NCBI GenBank assembly: GCA_002049455.2 | Contig: KV918763.1 | Coordinates: 62,001-126,000 of the forward strand | DNA length: 64,000 bases | Direction of reading: 5' to 3' | Source: Porphyra umbilicalis | Lineage: Eukaryota; Rhodophyta; Bangiophyceae; Bangiales; Bangiaceae | Shown here: positions 1 to 10,934 of the stretch, piece after piece | Layout: each line of letters begins with the position of its first letter | How positions within the stretch are numbered: position 1 is the first letter of the stretch | Position numbers and translations under genes: made by a program | Notes under the pieces: model-generated | What the model was told of the DNA's origin: nothing | Seen by the model: the letters and a program-made list of their open reading frames with translations, nothing else | The model's database searches: none

Positions 1-1361
1 AGCTTGTTCTGCTCCATTCCGTATGGCTTGATGTTGTCGAGGACGGAGTTGACCTGCTCGGCCGTCGTCGCCGTCATCCAGCCTAGCTGCTCACGCCATA
101 ACGGGTCAGCAATCGACCGCCGCGTGAAGAGCCGCACAGAGCGGTAGGAGGACACGGCGGATGGTAGCAGCATCGAGTTGGTGGCGTCGCTCAGGTTGCC
201 GAGTGCATCCCGTCCAATGCCCCGATAGGCACCCCGTGTCAGGGCCGGGAAGACACTCGACTTGAGGCCGCGAGCGGCTGCTTTTGTGCATTCTCTCTTG
301 AAGATGTCATCACCAAAGAGAGGTCCAGCGTCAGGGAAGGGATCAAAGTTGGTAGGGGGCTTTGCGGGGCTGCCGAGGCTCACCTCCCCATCGTCTGCCA
401 GCAACAGGATGCACCGGTACGACATGATACGCAATATGGGGGAGAAGATCGTCTTGGTGGCCTCCTTCCACGTCCGCAGGATCGTCTCGTCGTAGGCCCC
501 CGCCGTGGAGTACGCCCGAAAGAGCCGCACAAGCTGCCCATGGTTTTTCACGTCAGACCGGTTGAAGATCCCCGTCAGAGACCTGGCCACCAGGTCCGGG
601 CCGAATTCGGTGTGGCCCACAACCATGTACAGCACCTGCGCGCAATCAAGGATGCCACACGCGAGCAGCATACCCAGACCGCAAAAAAAGAACTGGGACT
701 TGTTCGTACTCGGGCACGAGTCCATGTGGAGCCGCATCTTCCGGACGAACGGGAGCGGGACCGTCGAACGCAGGCTCCGGCTGCGGGCTCCGGACAAGTC
801 GCTGTCCACCGGGGTGCCGTCGACACCAGGGGGGGGGGGGGCGGCTCCAACAATGGTGGCGCACGTCGCGTCCTCGTTTGAGGTGGCTCCTCCGCCAACC
901 CATTGTTCGCCCGCTGACACTCGGGCGCCGCCGTCGCCGCTCGCACGGACCGCGCCACCACCGACAGTAGTGGAGTGGGGGGCACCGACACCGACGCCGC
1001 CGATGGCGGCCTGATCTAGGGCGGCTCCACCTCCATTGCCTTGATCCCGTGCTGCCGCGCCGACGCGATCCAGGCCGAACGCACAGACCAAACCGCCTCC
1101 AACAGGAGGAGCGGAAGGAGGGTCGACGCGGATGGAGCCTATGGCGGGCCCGTCCACGGTGGATCCCCCGTCAGTGCGCTGGTCGTCTGCTGCATTGGTC
1201 GCGTTTGACACAGGTCCCAGGGCACCGGGGGAACCGGCCGCCGTCAAAACAGAACCAGCTCGGTACAGCATCAGGAGGCCGTCGCTGCCACTCGTCTCAT
1301 GCCCACCGTTGGGGGAGGACGCAGTGGCGGTGCTGTTAGCACGCACCAGTGCTTGATCCAT
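1..1361 (-). CDS. DUF7869-like (transposase-fold) protein, 5' part, runs off left edge
   Basis: An open minus-strand frame begins at an ATG (1359-1361) and stays open for about 453 codons to the window edge. Residues 1-195 are Gly/Ala/Ser/Thr-rich low complexity. From about residue 207 a compact domain begins: an HMDSC-x-STNK segment (Asp213), a hydrophobic stretch, then GHTEFGPD (residues 249-256), then a region rich in aromatic and basic residues. An Asp-x-Cys-x3-Asn-Lys motif followed by a GHT-x4-D motif is the signature I associate with the DUF7869 family, which resembles an RNase H-fold transposase core. The frame is also open upstream to about 1466. A pyrimidine tract ending in AG near 1454 could be a 3' splice site, so an upstream exon is possible. 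The family call rests on remembered motifs, not on a search. No interruption is seen. It may be a domesticated or still mobile gene. Confidence 0.6.
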   Translation of the reverse strand, partial: MDQALVRANSTATASSPNGGHETSGSDGLLMLYRAGSVLTAAGSPGALGPVSNATNAADDQRTDGGSTVDGPAIGSIRVDPPSAPPVGGGLVCAFGLDRVGAAARDQGNGGGAALDQAAIGGVGVGAPHSTTVGGGAVRASGDGGARVSAGEQWVGGGATSNEDATCATIVGAAPPPPGVDGTPVDSDLSGARSRSLRSTVPLPFVRKMRLHMDSCPSTNKSQFFFCGLGMLLACGILDCAQVLYMVVGHTEFGPDLVARSLTGIFNRSDVKNHGQLVRLFRAYSTAGAYDETILRTWKEATKTIFSPILRIMSYRCILLLADDGEVSLGSPAKPPTNFDPFPDAGPLFGDDIFKRECTKAAARGLKSSVFPALTRGAYRGIGRDALGNLSDATNSMLLPSAVSSYRSVRLFTRRSIADPLWREQLGWMTATTAEQVNSVLDNIKPYGMEQNK

Positions 1362-2002
1362 GTCGACTGTGTGAACGAGAACAAAGATAGCGTCGCCAGC
1401 CACAAGAAAGGTACCAGCAGGTCGTACATCAGCTGATCCAGAGTTAGGCTCCTCTAACCATTCCCGTCATGAGAGAAAAAAAGCGTGAAGCAAGCAGCAA
1501 GCCGCGGCTTCGGTCGGTGGTACCGCTACACTTACGGGGCGATAGAAACATACCGGGTATCATTGTGTTGTTAAAGGCTTCAGTGCCGAGTGCGGGACGA
1601 GCAAAAGTTTAGAGTCGGACACGGCGCGGATGGCGGAGCGCACGGCGGCCAGGAAGAGATGCGGGTGCATGGAAGGCGAGACGAGCCGGTGTGTGCATGC
1701 CAGAGAGCGCGTGCGCCCGCCAAATGCGGATCCCGCGTGGCGCGAGTCTGGTCGATGCATCGAGGTCTGGTCCTCGCGCTTGCGGCCCGCCTCTAAAACC
1801 GTTGCACTTTTGTGGTCTCGGCTAAAGTCAGAAAAAAGTACATTTTGGACTTATATGTGAGTAAGCATCTCTTCCCTTCGACCGCACCTCCGATAGGGGC
1901 GCCATCGGGCAGATCTCGGCGCAGCGCACACCGTGGTGGTCGTAACTCAAAAGTTCAACTAGGCTCAAACAATGGCGATTCTATCGTAAACCGCCACAGC
2001 TC
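1362..2002. other. Spacer upstream of the DUF7869-like gene
   Basis: The first 105 bases continue the open frame of the left-edge gene and include the possible splice acceptor near 1454. The rest shows short overlapping frames on both strands and no recognisable domain, so I assign no gene. Confidence 0.4.
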
Positions 2003-2280
2003 ATGTTGATTTCCAGGCTGTATGGGCACATGTAAGCAATCAGTAGAACCAGGTCAGACCCGGGGGCGCATAAGATTGGTGGAGAGATTCGGTCCGTAGA
2101 TCAGGACAGGACTCGAAGATCAGCAATACAGTACGGCCCCAAAGTTGGGCGCCCTCGAAGATTGTCTTCGCGACCATCTTCGAGTGGGTCCAGACCCGGT
2201 AGCCCCTCTGTCAGTGAGGCAACACTGGTTGAGTCAGATTCGGTTTCAGTTCGGAGAAGCAAAGAAATTGCAAGTGGCAG
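2003..2280. repeat. Degenerate dispersed repeat, copy 1
   Basis: The segment 2003-2120 resembles 5303-5440 in the same orientation (about three quarters of bases by eye). Parts of 2124-2250 resemble the complement of 5028-5100. The repeat family is not recognised. Confidence 0.4.
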
Positions 2281-2779
2281 CAACCGAACCGGCAATGAGC
2301 AGGTGCTTCGAATTGAGCAGCCGACGGCGAGCCGCCGACGGCGTCCAGCTGGGCGCACCCCCCCAGCGGTCTTCTTTCTGGAGGCGCTGGACGCAAGCGC
2401 ACGGCACCCTCCTGATCGGACGCGGCCTCCCCTCCAGCCCCCTCTCGCGCCAACTGCCGCTATCCGTCATGTGCCAGTTCGTGACAACTGTGCCAGTTCG
2501 TGACAGCTGTGCCAGTTCGTGACAAATCGGGATTGTGTGCCAAATCAACAGTGTTTACTCATAAGATCAGGTTCGGCGGTGTCAGAATAGGGGGTGGAAC
2601 GCCCATGTACCAGTTTTTCTAAAAAAAAAAAATCAGGCAGGCAAACAAGATGCACACCATTGAACGCACCAACTCGTGAGCCGGCCTTCGGTGTGAAGCG
2701 CGCCCAAAAGACAGCAAGTGGGACCGAGCAGCACGCCGAGAAAGAAAAAAGGGCGCACTCTCGGAAATCATTTTGATGC

Positions 2780-3463
2780 CTAAGTACATGCTCTGATGAC
2801 ACCGTGGGCGCACATTCTGTTGACTTCGCCGTTTTCACACTTGCAGATGCCCGCGTCTTCTTCCCCTTGACCTTCCCCATCCGGCCTGTTACCTCTCGGC
2901 GCCACGTGCCCCACACTGAGAGCACTTGCCACCCTTTCACAGACTGATAATACCATTGTCCCCACCCCCCCCCTCTGAGTGACGCGCAATGCCTCCGCGG
3001 AGGCGGCTTTGCCACAGCGGATGGTGATTCTGCAAGTCATCAGACCATGTTTCCGGGCCTGCGTCTCGCGCGCACCAGGGAGCTGACTACCAAGGCGTTT
3101 GGCAAGCGATTTGGGCTCATTTAAGCCCAGGCGCGACGCTTCATCATTCCCTGACGAGCCCTGCACAGGCCCGGTCCGCCACTCTTCTTCTTCCCGGACG
3201 AGGAGGACCTGCTGGCCTCGCCGTGAGAAGCGCACCAAGTTGCCGATTCTGAAAGCTCCGCCCTCCCCATGGCGTGCTACAAATCGTTTGGCACAAGAAG
3301 AGAACCATCTGTTGCATAGTCTCTCTTTCGATGGGCGTCGCTCACGTGATGGCTGATGATAAAGTGAGGGGGGGAAGGAGGGCGAGTCCTGCAGTGCGGG
3401 TAGGGCTGGAGTGTCTCTGGCCAACGTCGGTGCGCCGACAAGGACGGGCGTGGCAAAGTGCAT
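2780..3463 (-). CDS. Hypothetical ORF inside the 2.1-kb element
   Basis: An ATG-initiated frame of 227 codons. It is basic and Arg/Ser-rich, with a mixed-composition central part (roughly residues 60-145). I recognise no domain, signal peptide or membrane segment. Overlapping frames are open on the other strand, as expected in GC-rich DNA, so it may be spurious. If real, it is the only sizeable coding candidate within the inverted-repeat element. Confidence 0.2.
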   Translation of the reverse strand: MHFATPVLVGAPTLARDTPALPALQDSPSFPPSLYHQPSRERRPSKERLCNRWFSSCAKRFVARHGEGGAFRIGNLVRFSRRGQQVLLVREEEEWRTGPVQGSSGNDEASRLGLNEPKSLAKRLGSQLPGARETQARKHGLMTCRITIRCGKAASAEALRVTQRGGVGTMVLSVCERVASALSVGHVAPRGNRPDGEGQGEEDAGICKCENGEVNRMCAHGVIRACT

Positions 3464-3728
3464 GAGGAGCGCCGCGTTATTGTGGCGGGGGGGGGGGGGT
3501 GCGGGCCTGCAGGCGAACCGTATAGGATATTGTCGCAGCAGGGACTGGGGAGGGGGCCGAACGGGACGACGGGAACCATGTCATTGCTTGGCAGTCGCTT
3601 CACCAGAGTGTCCCTATTGGTCGCGCAGGCAAGAATCTTGGGCAATCTGGATCAAATTGTTCGTTCCTCGGTAAGTTTTTCCAACTGTAATGTGCGATTC
3701 CAGGTCGTTCTCACACAATCAGTCATTA

Positions 3729-4396
3729 GAGAGCGTCGGCAAGTCGGGCGTGGGTATCAAAAGTGGGTAGAATGTGGGTCGCCGACCCACGTCGGATGTA
3801 CCCACATCTTACCCACATTTAGCGTCGGCAAGTGGCCAAATACCGGTCGACACGATTTGAGCTCTCCACATCTACCGCAACCGCACAGCAGCGACCTCTG
3901 TGCGAGCAGCACCTTCCAATTGACCTCCACCCCCAGAACCATCACCCCTTCCCCCTTGGGAAAACGCCCCGGCCGACCATATGACAGGGCGGCGGTCGAT
4001 GGAGATGGGATACAGTGGGCGTAGTGCGAGTTTTGGATGGAGGGGCGCCGACAGTTAAGGGCGTGGGGGGGGGGGGGGGGTAACGGCATCGGGGGGGGTA
4101 TGGTGCCGGTTGACAAAGGCAGCTTGTACGGTGCAAGATGATGCGCCTTCTCGATACACCCGAAACTGGAGACACAAGCGCCCGTGGTGGGCGCCAAGCC
4201 CGGGCTGAGACGAGCGGTGGTGGCACAACTGGCGCCACGTGTGTGGCCACGTGGTCCTCACCGACCGGTATTCGGCGTGGGTCGGATGACCCAGATAGCC
4301 ACAAATGGGTTCCGAATGTGGGTAGCGGCTGCTACGTGGGACGAAAAGTGTCCTCGATCCCCGCTGCCGACGAACATTTGACTTGCCGACGCTCTC
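3729..4396. mobile_element. MITE with TA target duplication (668 bp)
   Basis: A perfect 17-bp terminal inverted repeat, GAGAGCGTCGGCAAGTC, lies at 3729-3745 and, complemented, at 4380-4396. Each end is flanked by TA (3727-3728 and 4397-4398), as expected for Tc1/mariner-type insertion. An internal near-palindrome built on GTGGGT / ACCCAC lies at about 3750-3825. There is no coding capacity. It sits inside the 2461-4592 element, so it arrived later. Confidence 0.75.
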
Positions 4397-5027
4397 TATT
4401 GTGTCACGAACTGGTACCGGGGTTTTTTCGACCCCATTTTCTAGCAAATGAATGATAGCGCCCCATCAGAAACGGAGAAGACCGCCGACCTCCTGAGAGA
4501 CTGCTGAAGCCAGTCATATGTCCATTTTTCGCTGGGCATGAGTTAGAGCCAAATTGCTGGAGCAGTTGTCACGAACTGGAACATGACGAATACCCCCAGA
4601 CTTCATAGCAAATATCAGTCTCCAGGCACTCACCTTCGCGAAACCGTGCAACGCAGGGCACGTCGCGGGCAAATCGTCGATTGCGGCTGCGTCGAGGATC
4701 AACGGATGTCGGGGTGGTCGCAGTGAGCGCCGGAAATGCGCGGTTGCGAGGGAGGTTGGTTCCCGGATCGGCGAAACGGGGTGTTGGGGGGGGGGAGGGG
4801 GGGTGGGGAGAGAGGGTGCGATCGCGAATGGCTGGTGCGTGTGTGCTTCCAGACCATAAAATGCGTATTTCTTGGTCACCCAATGCATTTCTGAAAAACA
4901 TAAGCACGCAGCAGCCAGTCTGTCGTGCTTGTCAAATCACGAATCCAAACTGCACGTTCCAGTGAGGGTGCTACTCTATTGGCCAAGGAAGGGTGCGACG
5001 TTTCTGGCCAACCCAAAGCGTGTTTCG

Positions 5028-5440
5028 GGGCCGTACTGTACTGTATTGATAATCCCCGAACTTTGCCCTCGGGGACAGAAACAGAGACTGACTCTGAATA
5101 AGAGCACTCTATTCGTTTAAAACGACAATAAGAAGGCATCGAAGCCAATAAAAAGCCCACATTCGGTGCCAGGACCTTGCACGCAGCATAACTCGCCGTT
5201 TGTTTCCGCTTGATCCGCGATTCTTGGCACGGAGCAAGCTGCCCACGCGAGATCTTGAGACTTTCTACTGTCACCTCGCCAGAAGTGCGGTGAAGAAGAA
5301 GAGCTGATGTTGATTTTCACTCTGTTTAGGCACATGTCAGCAATCAGGAGCACCAAGTCATTCCCAGGGGCGCATCTGGTTGGTGCAGGGAGTCGGTCCG
5401 CAAATCGTTCTCTGTCCACCAGGACAAGATTCAAGGATCA
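5028..5440. repeat. Degenerate dispersed repeat, copies 2a and 2b
   Basis: Bases 5303-5440 resemble 2003-2130 directly. Bases 5028-5100 resemble the complement of 2124-2250. The two halves therefore look like an inverted or rearranged copy of the same repeat. Confidence 0.35.
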
Positions 5441-7490
5441 GCGAAAACTGGAGCACATTCGACCGGATATTGACTGTACTGCAGTCTTTCTCCAGTGCTG
5501 TCCACCGATTTCATCGCCTGACAGAATTTTAAGTAGCCCATCATCTTCGTGCAGAAAACGGCTACGACGTGGTCTGCCAGCGGGCCGCGCCAGATTATCG
5601 AGCAGACCAACCGGTTATTCTGTAACAAGTAGGTCCTCCAGGGCAGGGACCAGGTACACGGCGTTTTGTCCCCGATTCCTTAAAACTGGGAACTGCGAGA
5701 TTCGAACACGCCCACCGATGGTTCGCAGAACAGTCGCACATCGATCATGCGATCAAATGATGCCCACTTTTTGTTGATCTCTGAGACAGAGCCCGCAGTG
5801 GAGTTCAGAAGTGCTCGAATACCATCTGCACCGATATTCAGTGGGAATTATCCTCACACCAGCACCTGCAGATTTGGCAATTGTCCGGCGAAGTTGCTGC
5901 CCCATGCTCATGAAGGATCTTTCCGATTCGCTGGTTCTAATCGTTCTGCGTATCGTGCTGAGAACTGTGCTGAAGTGGGAATAAGATCATCCTGAGGATC
6001 GTGCTCAGGACTATCCTGGCGTCGGAGTACAATCATCCGGGGATCGTCGTCATAGATTGAGTGAACGAGTGCGCAAGATTGATCTAGATTCCTGCCTCAA
6101 GGACTCGATCGTAGATGATAGCCTAGACTACTTTGAGTGACGTCGTGAGGAGGGTCTGCCGAAACCGATCAGAGAGCAAGACCTGCCCATGGGGCGTCGC
6201 TCCTGGGCCACAAAGCGTGTGCAGAGGGAACCTCAATGTTACTTGGTAGTCGTGCGACCGACACGCTGTTTCCCGGCGCAGAGGGGATGGGAACTGGGTA
6301 AACATGCGTCGGCTCGCACATCGAGAATACCGTGGAGTCCCGGACGCACCCAGTCCCGATTTATCAATGATTGGGTCTCCTTCACGCGCGGTAAATTCGT
6401 TCTCAGCTCAGTGGCAATCTCGTCCCGTTTCGTCCTAACACAGCACGTCCCGAACTCGCAATCCCCCGGTTCAATACGGTTCAGAAGCACTCGCACCAGT
6501 TTCTCAAGCGCATGAGTGATGTGTCAGATTGCAAGTTGGGCATTGCTCTGAACGAAGAAAATGTCCACAGGTTTGTGTTCACACTGTTGACGAAATAGGC
6601 AGGCATTTTGTTTGCGGAAGAGGCAGTCAGACTATCAGTTGAACAAGTCCTCACATTTTGTTCGAATGACAGTCCCCGAGATGATCTGTGGGTCAGGATG
6701 ACGCTGCTTCTGGAACGATCCCAGAGTCAGTCCCGAAGATGATCCGTTGAACGAGTCCAGAACTGTAGTGATGAACTGCCGAATCACAGGGGTCACTCGA
6801 GAATCAGGCAATCTGAAATGTAGGATTTTCGCTGATCCAAGGATCTTTTGTGCACATGATCCTCCGAATCATGCTGAGGCCATCTCACAGGAGCTTTGCA
6901 TGGCTATCTCAAAACATTCTTTCGCGTCTACTCGTTATAGATTTACCAGCCGGCAAATTTAGAACTATCCCGGCGATGAAATACCGACCCGCAGTGTAGC
7001 GAAGCTTTCACTTTTCGTGAGAACACAGACTCTCAGTTTTGGAAATCTTCAGCAAACGCGAGTTCGCAATTTGTTTCCACCTACTGTAAAAGGTGCTCTG
7101 TCCCAGTCGACGTCGAACGAAAAGAATCAGAAAATGATGCCGTGTGCCCCTCACTTCCGTAGCATCCAGCGATTGGTGAGATTCTGCACAATTCAAGATG
7201 ATACCGACGTCTCCGTCCCTAAGGAACATGTGCATTGTCCATATGTTGCCGCGCCGTGGCCGTGCTCCACGAACGCAGTGGATGGCCACATGTTCTCGGC
7301 CTGTCGTGCTCTGCTGTCTCGTGTCGGACAAACGGAAAACACTCACTGTTTATGAGGCATAGCACTCGTCCCGGTCGAGGTGGGAGTGAGCTGGACAGTG
7401 TCCGCACCACGAACGGAGCGCCACCCCCCCCAAGCTGGAAATCTGTGCGGTGCAGTGGTTCTCAGTGTGCGTTTTTCCCATTAGATTCCC

Positions 7491-7561
7491 GTCTCACGGA
7501 CGAGCTGCTTCGCCCAGTCTATACAATGTGTAGAATGGGTGAAGCAGCTGATTCGTGAGAA
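7491..7561. repeat. Imperfect hairpin, arms of about 34 bp
   Basis: TCTCACG-x4-AGCTGCTTC on the left pairs with its complement on the right around a 3-base loop near 7526-7528, with about seven mismatches. It could be a very small fold-back element. No target duplication is evident. Confidence 0.5.
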
Positions 7562-9868
7562 ACGTCATGTTGCTGGGGTGATGGAGAGCAATTGGCATTG
7601 TAATGTTTTATTCAGCAGAAGTGTTGTACATTGAAGGAGCGTGTCTTTTCGATGCTGTGATAGAATTCCGAGCTTCGTCTCTGTAATGGCGGCTAGTCGT
7701 CCTATCCCTTCGCTCTTCTGACCACCACGGCGTTGGGTCCCTGTTTTCTTCCCCAGTTGTCGTTGTGTCCTTTTCTCTTCTCCAATTGTAGCGTCCCCAT
7801 TGTCGGTCCCCATTTGATATCTTCATCTTTGTCGCATGGTTCTCAGTATACAGGAATGGTCAGCAAAGCAAACAAGCACAGCACCCGGCGCGCCGCCAAA
7901 CGCAAGGGGATGTCGACAGCGGAGGCCGGCAGATGCCTCAAAAAATGAACAAGAGATGAGTGAACATCCCGGCAGGGGCCGAGGGGTGGAACGGGGAAGG
8001 ACGTGCAACGCATGGAGGAAAAAAACGAACATGAGTACAGCGCGACTGGCATGGCGTGCGGATGGGGGGAGGCAGGGGGGCAAAGAAAGGGGCAGATGCG
8101 GCGCGCGGGCCCAAAGAAGGAGCGGATGCGGCGCGCGCGTCTAAGAGAGAGCATGGCGGTGCGGTGACGACATTGGAGTGGTGGTGTGAAAGGCCCGACG
8201 GAGGGGCGAGATGGCTAGATGGCGACACGACAGAAGAGAGCGGTGACGCAGTGGTGACACTGCCGCAAAGAGGCGCGCTGCTGACCATTTCTGGGCCTTT
8301 GTGTTGAGTATGTACAGTGAGAGTTCCCCTGAGGCATCTGTACACGCTTTTGGAGAAATATGTGATCCCTTGCATGTGTAATCAATCTGGACCAGAGCGA
8401 TCGTGAGCCATCGAATGCTGAAACGTGGATATGCTTGATTGGGCATGCGGATGGGATCATCCAATCAAATGGCTTAGAGGGTGACCATCAAACTTACTAG
8501 GGCAATCCATTTCATGCAACGTGGCTGCCTGAGCGTTGAAAACACGAATGGATCCCTACTAGAAGCTTCGCTCATAAACGTGCAATCAATCAGTGCACGT
8601 GAACCAATGGAACCGCCAGATTCTAGGCACCGTCCTTGCAGACCAGGGTTGTAAGATTTCGACATAATCATCATTGATGGCTTCTGTTCTCAATTATTCA
8701 AAATAATTATCTTTCGTGGTTTCAGAAACCCTCAGCCCGACTCGTTCTGTCGTTACTTCAAGTACGACCTGACTCATGTCTCGTCTGGCAGCCGGTTGTT
8801 CTCTTTTGGTACGTCTCGCGCCCGCCTCCACACTATGCCTATGAGGGTGCGCCGCCGCCTCCAACGCGCGGCACGTGCTCACCGTCATGGAGGCGACGGG
8901 GGGACAGCTCGCGCAGCGGCCGCCGCCATGGTGGTGGCGGACGGGGGTAGGGTTGGAGGGGGGGGGGAGGGGGAGTGGATATGGGCTAACCGCGACCGCC
9001 ACACGGCCACCCTTACCAGGGTGGAGGTATGTGAGGCGCTACCGTCGGAAGTGCCGGGTGGAGGTGAAATGGCGACCAGCTTGCGACGAGATGGCACGCA
9101 TGTGGGCGGGATGGCGGCGGCGACGACCGCGGAACCGACACACGCCATCAAGACGGCGGTAGCGGCGGCCGCCGCCACGCGGCGTGCGGCCGGGTAGGAG
9201 TGTTGTGGTACTACGCCAGAGGCTTCGTACTCGTGGCTGTGGGCGCTGGTGCGCGGACGCCGGGTGTCCGGTGGTGTCTCGCCTTTGTGGCGTGCCGCTG
9301 CGGCTTGTGAGCGCGTGCGGCGCGCGTGTCCGGTTGAGCTCGTCGAATTGTTCGGTGCTGGCAGCGGAGAGTGTGAATCCAGATTGGGTAACGTCATGCA
9401 TTGGAGAAAATATCTGCATCGTAGGTATTATGGCAAAGCGGGACTGGGCCAACTAGTGGCCCGGGTCCCCGTGCAGCAATTTCCGCCCTTGAATGACTAA
9501 GGGCGACGACGGTGGGAGGCACCGTTGTCGCTGGCAGGTAAACCGTGCCTGTTTGTCTTGGCGTTTCGGTCGGACTGACATTCTGGACCTCGAGTCCCAT
9601 AACGTGTGACGCACAAGCGGCTAGTACGGCTGATACTTCCCTCCTCTCCGAGGTGATCGCGGTTCATTGTACTACATTGGGCGGTCCGGGTGAGACTCTG
9701 GCATTGCTAGCGCGGTGCCGGAGACGGATCATGTTGGTGCATCGATCGCGTGACCCCAGACGGGTTGTCTTGGGTGCGAATTTGACAGTCAAGCGAGGAC
9801 GTCCCGAGGGACCGTGCTTCCTGTTTTCTTTCTGAATTGCGGATCTTCTTCTCATTCCCCGCTCAACA

Positions 9869-10162
9869 ATGTCGCGTGGTAGATCGACATACCTGGCAAG
9901 CATCACGAGCAAACGAGCCATCGACGGGAGACGACGGCACGCTGGCGCGGCCAACCCGGGACCCGGGGTTTCGGCAGAGGGTCGGCCCCGGCTTGGCGGC
10001 GGTGGTACTGTGGTAGGTGAGTTGGAATCCCTACAAGAGGACCCCAGCCACACGCCGACCAACGGGCCTCGTCCCCCAATCATTCGGAACGGGTGGCTGC
10101 GGGCACCGTGTGTCGCGATGGCCGCCAGACGACCTCCAACCAACCCCTGGAATCGAGGCTAG
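9869..10162 (+). CDS. Hypothetical ORF just upstream of chromovirus copy 1
   Basis: An ATG-initiated frame of 97 codons, basic and Gly/Pro-rich, without a recognisable domain. A minus-strand frame (9664-10143) is equally open, so the coding strand is uncertain. It ends about 130 bp before the 5' LTR and could be a remnant of a flanking gene. Confidence 0.15.
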   Translation: MSRGRSTYLASITSKRAIDGRRRHAGAANPGPGVSAEGRPRLGGGGTVVGELESLQEDPSHTPTNGPRPPIIRNGWLRAPCVAMAARRPPTNPWNRG

Positions 10163-10289
10163 CCGGGCTATGGGACGTTGGCCACATCCCATTGGGGTCC
10201 GGGTGACCTCAAGCTGTGCTTGGCCCGTGAGCTGTGTCGGTTGTGGCGATGGATCTAACAAGTGCATCCCGACCGCGCCGCAATACGAT

Positions 10290-10702
10290 TGAGATGGTGT
10301 CCTCGGTGTAGCATATCTCTGCTGCCAATTCGCAATTGGCCACAAGTAGCCCCCTTGACGGGCCAAAGCCCATGTATTGTGGGAATTGGCCCGTGGCACG
10401 CCTTTCGGGGGGTTACGTCAGCATTGTTCATTTTTTTTTTGTTTGTGTGCTTGCCTGTCTTATCTGTCTGCCGGCACTCATTACGATCGCTTGCGATCGG
10501 ACGGTCGATCGACCAGTGCCCTCGTTTTATACTAAATCACCATGGTTCTGGGGTCGTCGTCGCGGGCACCACCCGGCTCCCCATCGGATGCCCTTCAACA
10601 AAAGGTCTTTCTTTCTCGCCACGACCTCCATAGAAGTCGCTTTATTGCTTGGCTACGGTCGATCACAATGCACTGGTAATTGCACCAACGTTATTAATAC
10701 CA
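10290..10702 (+). repeat. 5' LTR of chromovirus copy 1
   Basis: It starts with TG at 10290 and aligns with 20426-20830 through the blocks CCACAAGTAGCCCCCTTGAC, CATTACGATCGCTTG, GCACCACCCGGCTCCCCATC and GCTTGGCTACGGTC. The end at ATTAATACCA is inferred by comparison with the other LTR pieces in the window. A T-rich tract with a CTTGCCTGTC block sits mid-LTR. I could not identify the primer tRNA. Confidence 0.8.
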
Positions 10703-10934
10703 TGTTCGGTGGAGCAGCAGGGAATACCCTCGCCTTTATCGTGCCCCGCGGAACGGTGTCCCCGAGAGCTTTCTCGCTGCCTCGTGGCATTGTGACGGTG
10801 TCGCTACGGTTGCTTGGCGCGCGGGGCGTAAGCCATCGACTTGTGGGCGTGGTGCCGGGGGCATCACTGTTGAGATCTTGGTCGTTGGCGCGCAGGGCGT
10901 TTGCCAAGTCGGAACACTTTGTTCAGGTCCCAGT

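Larger units (their letters stand above)
2461..4592. mobile_element. 2.1-kb element with 30-bp terminal inverted repeats
   Basis: Bases 2461-2490 and the complement of 4563-4592 agree at 28 of 30 positions and share GTCATGTkCCAGTTCGTGAC. Just inside the left end the CCAGTTCGTGACA unit is repeated twice more, and a copy in inverse orientation lies near 4401-4415, so the element has subterminal repeats as many cut-and-paste transposons do. A second transposon (3729-4396) is nested inside. No transposase is visible, so it is probably non-autonomous. The superfamily is undetermined and no clear target duplication was found. Confidence 0.6.
4593..9868. other. Five kb with no convincing gene
   Basis: Apart from the repeats listed separately, I see only short overlapping frames on both strands. 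4.9-8.7 kb is less GC-rich than its surroundings. 8.7-9.35 kb is GC-rich, with Arg/Ala/Gly-rich frames open on both strands and a run of G near 8960. None of these frames shows a recognisable motif. Confidence 0.4.
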
